A program made the position numbers and the translations under genes. A DNA stretch of 64,000 nucleotides from Mycolicibacterium cosmeticum (lineage in GTDB: Bacteria > Actinomycetota > Actinomycetes > Mycobacteriales > Mycobacteriaceae): the NCBI GenBank assembly GCA_016197365.1, contig JACPVS010000031.1, positions 37,107-101,106 of the forward strand, in the 5' to 3' direction. Shown piece after piece: positions 59,051 through 64,000 of the stretch. Each line of letters starts with the position of its first letter. Positions within the stretch are counted from its first letter, which is position 1. The notes beneath the pieces are model-generated. The model was not told where the DNA came from and ran no database searches. It was given only the letters and a program-made list of their open reading frames with translations.

Positions 59051-59587
59051 GTGGGTCGCGTAGGCCAACGCGTCCCGGTAATCCCGGTCCAGCTGATGTG
59101 TCGCCGCGGCGCCCTCGGTCGCATCGCGCAGGGCCGCGGCGCACGACGGTGAGTGCAGCAGATCCCATTGCGCTGCAATCTCATCGACGATCGTCGTATT
59201 CAGCGCGTCGATGCGCGCCCGCGACGACGACAGGTCCGGCGCGGTGGGTGGCGCGGCGGCGGGATCGAGTTTCCATTCCGCAAACCGGCGGTACTCGACG
59301 GCCTCGGTCGCATGAATCTGATCGGTGAAGATCCGTGTCACGTAGCCCGCATCGATCCCGCGGGTGTCCGCCGTGGTGCCGACGGAGGCGAGCACCTGCT
59401 GCACGCGAGCCGGATCTTCGATGTCGCCCTTGGTGATCCACTTGAGCGCGGCAACGGGATCGGCGACCTGCAGCCGCTCTGCGGCGGCCGACACCAGGGG
59501 ATCGAGCGGGCTGGGCGTCGCGTGCGCCACCGCCGGCGTGACGGCCATCGCGGTGACGGCGGCCAGTGCGGCCAGTCCGATTCTCAT
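59036..59587 (-). CDS. Secreted chorismate mutase (AroQ-gamma type)
   Basis: The 183-aa protein has a Sec signal (AALAAVTAMAVTPAVAHATP) and a helical domain close to M. tuberculosis Rv1885c. AAERLQVADPVAALKW holds the Arg and Lys of the active site, EDPARVQQVL the second Arg and Gln, RIFTDQIHATEAVEYRRFAEWKLDPAAAPPTAPDL the middle, and paired Cys in PSCAAAL and SYCG match the Rv1885c disulfide. It converts chorismate to prephenate in the periplasm or outside. It starts 2 bp after the TetR gene in the same operon. Confidence 0.93.
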   Translation of the reverse strand: MRIGLAALAAVTAMAVTPAVAHATPSPLDPLVSAAAERLQVADPVAALKWITKGDIEDPARVQQVLASVGTTADTRGIDAGYVTRIFTDQIHATEAVEYRRFAEWKLDPAAAPPTAPDLSSSRARIDALNTTIVDEIAAQWDLLHSPSCAAALRDATEGAAATHQLDRDYRDALAYATHSYCG

Positions 59588-59589
59588 GA

Positions 59590-60180
59590 TCAGCGCCGCA
59601 GAGCCGCGGTGCTGGGTTCGGCGGCGACGGCCAGCAGTCGTTGCGCGCGGTCGAGCAGGATGCGGTGCAGGTCGGCGTCGGAGACGTCGCTCAGATGCGG
59701 CTCGGTGATGCTGCCGAAGACGCCCGCGGTGATCATCCCGATGGTCACCCGGGTCGCGATGTCGACGGTCGGGCCGATCAGCAGCGTGCGCATGCGGTCG
59801 CCGCATTCCTCGAACTCCCGGTGCGATTTCACCAATTCGAGCACGGCCGGGTCGCCGTAGAACAAGCTGCCGATGCGCCGGTGCCGGATGGCCATCTCGA
59901 CGAAGCCGCTGATGGTGGCGTCGCGGCGGGAATCCGGACTGGCGATGGTCTCGGCGATGCGCACCAACCGGTCCATGTCGTCGAACACCGGTCGCACGAC
60001 GGACAGCACGATGTCGTCCTTGGTGTGGAACTGGTAGTAGATCGCGGCCTTGCTGACGCCGAGGTGGTCGGCGATCATCTGCAGCGATGTGCCGTTGACG
60101 CCGCGTTCGGCGAACAGATTCAGGGCGGCGTCGAGCACCCGCTCGCGTGCGAAGCCGCGCTGCGCCACTGGCTTGGCCAT
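59590..60180 (-). CDS. TetR-family regulator upstream of secreted chorismate mutase
   Basis: The 196-aa product has the HTH at 15-55 (ALNLFAERGVNGTSLQMIADHLGVSKAAIYYQFHTKDDIVL) and a helical domain typical of lipid-efflux repressors. ATG 60180 is supported by AAAGGAGG ten bases upstream; an ORF extension of 18 residues is not needed. It is divergent from mmpS-mmpL with the palindrome TTAGCCGATTGGCTAA in between, so it probably represses the efflux genes and its own operon, including the chorismate mutase. Confidence 0.9.
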   Translation of the reverse strand: MAKPVAQRGFARERVLDAALNLFAERGVNGTSLQMIADHLGVSKAAIYYQFHTKDDIVLSVVRPVFDDMDRLVRIAETIASPDSRRDATISGFVEMAIRHRRIGSLFYGDPAVLELVKSHREFEECGDRMRTLLIGPTVDIATRVTIGMITAGVFGSITEPHLSDVSDADLHRILLDRAQRLLAVAAEPSTAALRR

Positions 60181-60280
60181 CCGACCCGCCTCCTTTCGCT
60201 GATCCGGCATGTGACCTGCTGCGCATCTTTGCACGGACAGTATCCGCCGTCACAGAGTTTGACGTTCGTCTTGTCCTAAC

Positions 60281-60296
60281 TTAGCCGATTGGCTAA
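60281..60296. promoter_or_regulatory. Palindrome TTAGCCGATTGGCTAA, probable TetR operator
   Basis: Perfect TTAGCC/GGCTAA half-sites around GATT lie 62 bp before mmpS and 100 bp before the TetR start. An additional GGCTAA half-site lies at 60318-60323. The central 14 bp differs at only one position from the palindrome at 4587-4610 before the molybdopterin oxidoreductase. Confidence 0.75.
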
Positions 60297-60357
60297 TCTC
60301 GTCCAGTCGAGTAGCTAGGCTAATTGAGGCTGTTCACGGATCGGACGGAGTCGGGCG

Positions 60358-60789
60358 ATGAACGTGTTGAAACGCGTGTGGATACCACTGGTCATCGTGG
60401 TGGTGGTGGCCGTCGCATCGTTCACGGTGATGCGGGTGCGCACCTTCTTCGGCACCGGTCCCGGCTACGTCTCCACGGAGAACAGCGCCGCCGATGAGAG
60501 CGAGCCATTCGATCCCAAGGTGGTGAAGTACGAGATCTGGGGCGAGCCCGGTGCGACGGCGAACGTCAACTACATGGATCTCGACGCCAAGCCGCAGCGC
60601 GCCGACAACGTCGCACTGCCCTGGACCCTCACGCTGAGCACCACCGCACCCTCTGTCTTCCCCACGATCTCGGGCCAGGGCGACGGTGCCTCGCTGTCCT
60701 GCCGCATCACCGTCGATGACGAGGTCAAAGACGAACGTACTGTCGACGGTGTCGGCGCCCATACCTACTGCTTGGTGAAATCCGCATGA
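60358..60789 (+). CDS. mmpS: MmpS-family accessory protein
   Basis: The 143-aa product has an N-terminal TM helix (VWIPLVIVVVVAVASFTVMRV) and the MmpS beta-sandwich domain (VVKYEIWGEPGATANVNYMDLDAKPQRADNVALPWTLTLST; SCRITVDDEVKDERTVDGVGAHTYCLVKSA), with two Cys. MmpS proteins assist MmpL lipid or siderophore exporters. It overlaps mmpL by 4 bp (ATGA) and is regulated by the divergent TetR. Confidence 0.93.
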   Translation: MNVLKRVWIPLVIVVVVAVASFTVMRVRTFFGTGPGYVSTENSAADESEPFDPKVVKYEIWGEPGATANVNYMDLDAKPQRADNVALPWTLTLSTTAPSVFPTISGQGDGASLSCRITVDDEVKDERTVDGVGAHTYCLVKSA

Positions 60790-63692
60790 GTGCACCTCAG
60801 ACCGATCCGCCCACCGATCCCTTCACGGCCGCCCCGCACGCCACCGAACACGACCGTCGTGGCATTGCGAAATGGGTTCGCACCCTGGCTGTTCCGGTCA
60901 TCATCGGCTGGATCGCCCTCGTCGTACTACTGAACGTCATCGTCCCGCAGCTCGAAGTGGTGGGGCAGATGAAGGCAGTCTCGATGAGCCCCGAGACCGC
61001 TCCGTCGGTGATCTCGATGAAGCGCGTCGGCGAGAACTTCCAGGAGTTCAAGTCGAACAGCTCGGCCATGGTGGTGTTGGAGAGCGACCACCAGCTCGGC
61101 GATGCCGAGCACAAGTTCTACGACGAGATGGTCGCCAAGCTGGAGACCGACAAGAAGCACGTCGAGCACATCCAGGACATGTGGGGCGATCCGCTGACCG
61201 CGGCCGGCGCGCAGAGCGCCGACGGCAAGGCCACCTACGTGCAGGTGTACACCGCCGGTAACCAGGGCGAGTCGCTCGCCAACGAATCGATCGACGCGGT
61301 GAAGGCGGCCGTCGACAGCCTCACCGCACCGCCGGGCGTGAAGGTCTACGTCACCGGTCCGGCCGCGATGACGGCCGATCAGCAGATCGCCAGTGACCGC
61401 AGCCTCAAGGTGATCGAGGCGCTCACCTTCTGCGTGATCATCGTGATGATGCTGCTCATCTACCGGTCGGTGGTCTCGGTGCTGCTGACCTTGGTCATGG
61501 TGGTGCTGGGCCTGGCCGCGACCCGCGGCGCGGTGGCGTTCCTCGGCTACTACGACATCATCGGGCTCTCGACGTTCGCGACAAACCTGTTGGTGACGCT
61601 GGCCATCGCCGCGGCGACGGACTATGCGATCTTCCTGATCGGCCGCTATCAAGAGGCGCGCACCCGCGGCATGGACCGCGAAGCCGCGTACTACGACATG
61701 TATCACGGCACCGCGCACGTGATCCTGGGCTCGGGTATGACGATCGCCGGTGCGACCTTCTGCCTGCACTTCACCAAGCTGCCGTACTTCCAGTCCCTCG
61801 GTATCCCGCTGGCCGTCGGCATGGTCACGCTGGTGCTCTGTGCTCTGACGCTGGGGCCGGCCATCATCTCGGTGGCCACCCGGTTCGGTAAGACGCTGGA
61901 GCCCAAGCGAAGTGCCCGTATCCGCGGCTGGCGCAAGATCGGTGCGGCCGTGGTGCGCTGGCCCGGCCCGATCCTGGTGGCGACGATTGCCCTGTGTCTC
62001 ATCGGCCTGGTCGCGCTGCCGGGCTACAAGACCAACTACAACGACCGGAATTACCTGCCGCAGAACCTTCCCGCGGCCGAAGGTTATGCCGCGGCGGACC
62101 GGCATTTCAATCAGGCACGGATGAACCCCGAACTGCTGCTCATCGAGAGCGACCACGATCTGCGCAACTCGGCGGACTTCCTGGTGATCGACAAGATCGC
62201 CAAGGCGGTGTTCCGTACCCCCGGCATCGGGCGCGTGCAGGCCATCACCCGGCCGCAGGGCACGCCGATCGAGCACACCTCGATCCCGTTCCAGATCAGC
62301 ATGCAGGGCACGTCTCAGAAGATGAATGAGAAGTACCAGCAGGACATGATGGCCAACATGCTCAAGCAGGCCGACGACATGCAGTCGACCATCGAGAGCA
62401 TGACGAAGATGTCCAACATCACCGTCCAGATGGCGGCCACCACCCATTCGATGGTCGGCAAGATGAAGAACATGACCGTCGATGTGGCCGAATTGCGGGA
62501 CCACATCGCCGATTTCGATGATTTCTTCCGGCCCATCCGTAACTACCTGTACTGGGAACCGCACTGCTACGACATCCCGTCGTGCTGGGCCATCCGGTCG
62601 ATCTTCGACACCCTCGACGGCATCGACACGATGACCGACGACATCCAGCAGCTGATGCCGGACATGGAGCGTCTGGACACCCTGATGCCGCAGATGGTCG
62701 CGCTGATGCCGTCCATGATCGCGACGATGAAGAACATGAAGACCTACATGCTGACCATGTATCAGACCCAGAAGGGCATACAGGATCAGATGTCGGCCAT
62801 GCAGGACAATTCGTCTGCGATGGGCGAGGCCTTCGACGCCGCGAAGAACGACGACTCGTTCTATCTACCGCCGGAAACGTTCGACAACCCCGAATTCAAG
62901 AGCGGCATGAAGAACTTCATCTCGCCAGACGGCAAGTCGGTGCGCTTCATCATCAGCCATGACGGCGATCCGATGAGCCCCGAAGGGGTTTCGCACATCG
63001 AGTCCATCAAGCAGGCCGCCAAGGAAGCCATCAAGGGCACGCCCCTGGAGGGTTCCCGGATCTACCTGGCCGGTACCGCCGCGACCTTCAAGGACATGCA
63101 AGAAGGCGCGAACTGGGATCTGATCATCGCGGGCATCGCCTCGCTGTGCCTGATCTTCATCATCATGCTGATCATCACCCGGGCGGTGGTCGCCGCCGCG
63201 GTGATCGTGGGAACGGTGCTGGTGTCACTCGGTGCGTCCTTCGGACTCTCGGTCCTGTTGTGGCAGCACATCCTTGGCACGCCGCTGCACTGGATGGTGC
63301 TGGCGATGTCGGTGATCATCCTGTTGGCCGTCGGCGCGGACTACAACCTGTTGTTGGTGTCGCGGTTCAAGGAGGAGATCCACGCGGGCCTGAACACCGG
63401 CATCATCCGCTCGATGGGTGGTACCGGCTCGGTGGTGACCTCCGCCGGTCTGGTGTTCGCCTTCACGATGATCTCGATGGCCGTCAGTGAGCTCACCGTC
63501 ATCGGTCAGGTCGGCACCACCATCGGTCTGGGTCTGTTGTTCGACACGTTGATCATCCGGTCGTTCATGACGCCCGCGATCGCGGCTCTGTTGGGCAAGT
63601 GGTTCTGGTGGCCACAGCAGGTGCGGCAGCGCCCTGTCCCGTCGAGGTGGCCGGATCCGGTCCACAAGCAGACCGAGGAGGTCTCGTCATGA
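60786..63692 (+). CDS. mmpL: MmpL-family RND transporter
   Basis: The 968-aa protein has 12 predicted TM segments in two halves. The proton-relay Asp-Tyr pairs are in TM4 (ATDYAIFLIGRYQE; Asp279/Tyr280) and TM10 (GADYNLLLVSRFKEE; Asp852/Tyr853). The large second periplasmic loop carries a Met-rich coiled-coil domain (QMVALMPSMIATMKNMKTYMLTM), typical of MmpL4/5-type. It exports lipids, glycopeptidolipid or siderophores across the inner membrane together with MmpS. Which MmpL subtype is not settled. Confidence 0.94.
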   Translation: MSAPQTDPPTDPFTAAPHATEHDRRGIAKWVRTLAVPVIIGWIALVVLLNVIVPQLEVVGQMKAVSMSPETAPSVISMKRVGENFQEFKSNSSAMVVLESDHQLGDAEHKFYDEMVAKLETDKKHVEHIQDMWGDPLTAAGAQSADGKATYVQVYTAGNQGESLANESIDAVKAAVDSLTAPPGVKVYVTGPAAMTADQQIASDRSLKVIEALTFCVIIVMMLLIYRSVVSVLLTLVMVVLGLAATRGAVAFLGYYDIIGLSTFATNLLVTLAIAAATDYAIFLIGRYQEARTRGMDREAAYYDMYHGTAHVILGSGMTIAGATFCLHFTKLPYFQSLGIPLAVGMVTLVLCALTLGPAIISVATRFGKTLEPKRSARIRGWRKIGAAVVRWPGPILVATIALCLIGLVALPGYKTNYNDRNYLPQNLPAAEGYAAADRHFNQARMNPELLLIESDHDLRNSADFLVIDKIAKAVFRTPGIGRVQAITRPQGTPIEHTSIPFQISMQGTSQKMNEKYQQDMMANMLKQADDMQSTIESMTKMSNITVQMAATTHSMVGKMKNMTVDVAELRDHIADFDDFFRPIRNYLYWEPHCYDIPSCWAIRSIFDTLDGIDTMTDDIQQLMPDMERLDTLMPQMVALMPSMIATMKNMKTYMLTMYQTQKGIQDQMSAMQDNSSAMGEAFDAAKNDDSFYLPPETFDNPEFKSGMKNFISPDGKSVRFIISHDGDPMSPEGVSHIESIKQAAKEAIKGTPLEGSRIYLAGTAATFKDMQEGANWDLIIAGIASLCLIFIIMLIITRAVVAAAVIVGTVLVSLGASFGLSVLLWQHILGTPLHWMVLAMSVIILLAVGADYNLLLVSRFKEEIHAGLNTGIIRSMGGTGSVVTSAGLVFAFTMISMAVSELTVIGQVGTTIGLGLLFDTLIIRSFMTPAIAALLGKWFWWPQQVRQRPVPSRWPDPVHKQTEEVSS

Positions 63693-64000
63693 AATTCGTC
63701 ATCGCCACCCTGATCGCCGGTGCGGCAGTCGGTTTGGCCGCACCCGCGCACGCTGATCCGGCCTATGACCGGGATCCCGACACCAACTTCGCCCACGAAC
63801 TGCACACCTACGGCATCTACGGCCAAAAAGACTTCAACGCCTGGATCGGCAAACTGGTCTGCAAACGACTCACCAACAACGTCGACCACACCGCCTTCGA
63901 CTCCGCAAAATTCGTCGGCGCCAACCTCGACCGCCACAACACCACCGAACAGAACTGGCAGTTCCTCGGCTCCGCCCTGAACTACTACTGCCCCGACAAA
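63689..64000 (+). CDS. DUF732-type secreted protein (3' end outside window)
   Basis: The first 104 residues are present: a Sec signal (MKFVIATLIAGAAVGLAAPAHADP) and a DUF732-like helical domain (DTNFAHELHTYGIYGQKDFNAWIGKLVCKRLTNN; ALNYYCPD) with paired Cys. It overlaps the mmpL stop (ATGA) and thus belongs to the mmpS-mmpL operon. Small secreted DUF732 proteins are mycobacterial and of unknown function; export or envelope roles are possible here. Confidence 0.82.
   Translation, partial: MKFVIATLIAGAAVGLAAPAHADPAYDRDPDTNFAHELHTYGIYGQKDFNAWIGKLVCKRLTNNVDHTAFDSAKFVGANLDRHNTTEQNWQFLGSALNYYCPDK

Noticed and set aside
60927..62564. Minus-strand frame of 545 codons opposite mmpL
   Set aside because: Antisense shadow; rich in His, Asp and Arg, with no domain.
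1..64000. tRNA genes, rRNA, insertion sequences, integrases or CRISPR arrays
   Set aside because: None was recognised on reading; the window looks like ordinary chromosomal coding DNA.

Overview
The window is high-GC actinobacterial DNA and reads as a chromosomal segment of a Mycobacterium/Mycolicibacterium-type organism. The evidence is a complete yrbE-mce operon, an mmpS-mmpL pair followed by a DUF732-type secreted protein, a secreted chorismate mutase of the Rv1885c type, F420-dependent LLM oxidoreductases, cutinase-like secreted esterases, an actinobacterial HelD/HelR helicase and frequent GTG starts. I see no insertion sequence, phage gene, tRNA, rRNA or CRISPR array. About 60 genes are supported; both window ends cut a gene.

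Layout. 1-4.4 kb (mostly minus strand): a truncated FAD oxidoreductase and SDR pair, a DHA2 efflux pump with an extra C-terminal domain, and a small conserved-type protein. 4.6-12.1 kb: a stand-alone molybdopterin oxidoreductase behind a perfect 24-bp palindrome, two copies of a tiny secreted-peptide gene each closed by a matching intrinsic terminator, and GNAT, PfpI, phospholipase D, metallo-beta-lactamase-fold and amidohydrolase genes. 12.2-15.4 kb: an LLM oxidoreductase, a tandem double-TetR regulator and an MpaB/DUF2236 oxygenase-like protein. 15.6-25.9 kb: a mce lipid-import operon (two permeases, six Mce proteins, one Mce-associated protein, one MPT64-like secreted protein). 26-28 kb: a VOC protein, a YciI/DGPF protein and an ECF42-like sigma factor. 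28-33 kb: TetR/AKR/SDR and NmrA-like/SDR redox genes. 32.3-39.5 kb: GH16 glycosidase, an MFS-universal-stress-protein fusion, a cutinase, HelR with an upstream rifamycin-associated-element-like sequence, and an HxlR-SCP2 regulator. 39.5-48.2 kb: PadR, SnoaL-like and LLM genes, a second cutinase, a Ski2-like helicase, a receptor Ser/Thr kinase and a lipoprotein. 48.1-50.8 kb: a PhyH-type oxygenase and a TetR/acyl-CoA dehydrogenase operon.

50.8-59 kb holds a MoxR AAA ATPase operon (MoxR, DUF58, small membrane protein, two vWA-like membrane proteins, a TPR-like anchored protein). It is followed on the same strand by a protein with the K-helix and heme-cysteine signatures of a cytochrome P450 but an N-terminal twin-arginine lipoprotein signal. 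59-64 kb: secreted chorismate mutase with its TetR gene, then divergent mmpS-mmpL-DUF732.

Best leads: (1) the exported P450-like lipoprotein beside a MoxR operon; (2) a 13-of-14-base match between the palindrome before the molybdopterin oxidoreductase and the one between the tetR and mmpS genes 56 kb away, suggesting a shared regulator; (3) the duplicated secreted-peptide cassette; (4) the rifamycin-associated-element-like sequence before helR. Functions are assigned from motifs and overall resemblance by eye; no database search was run.
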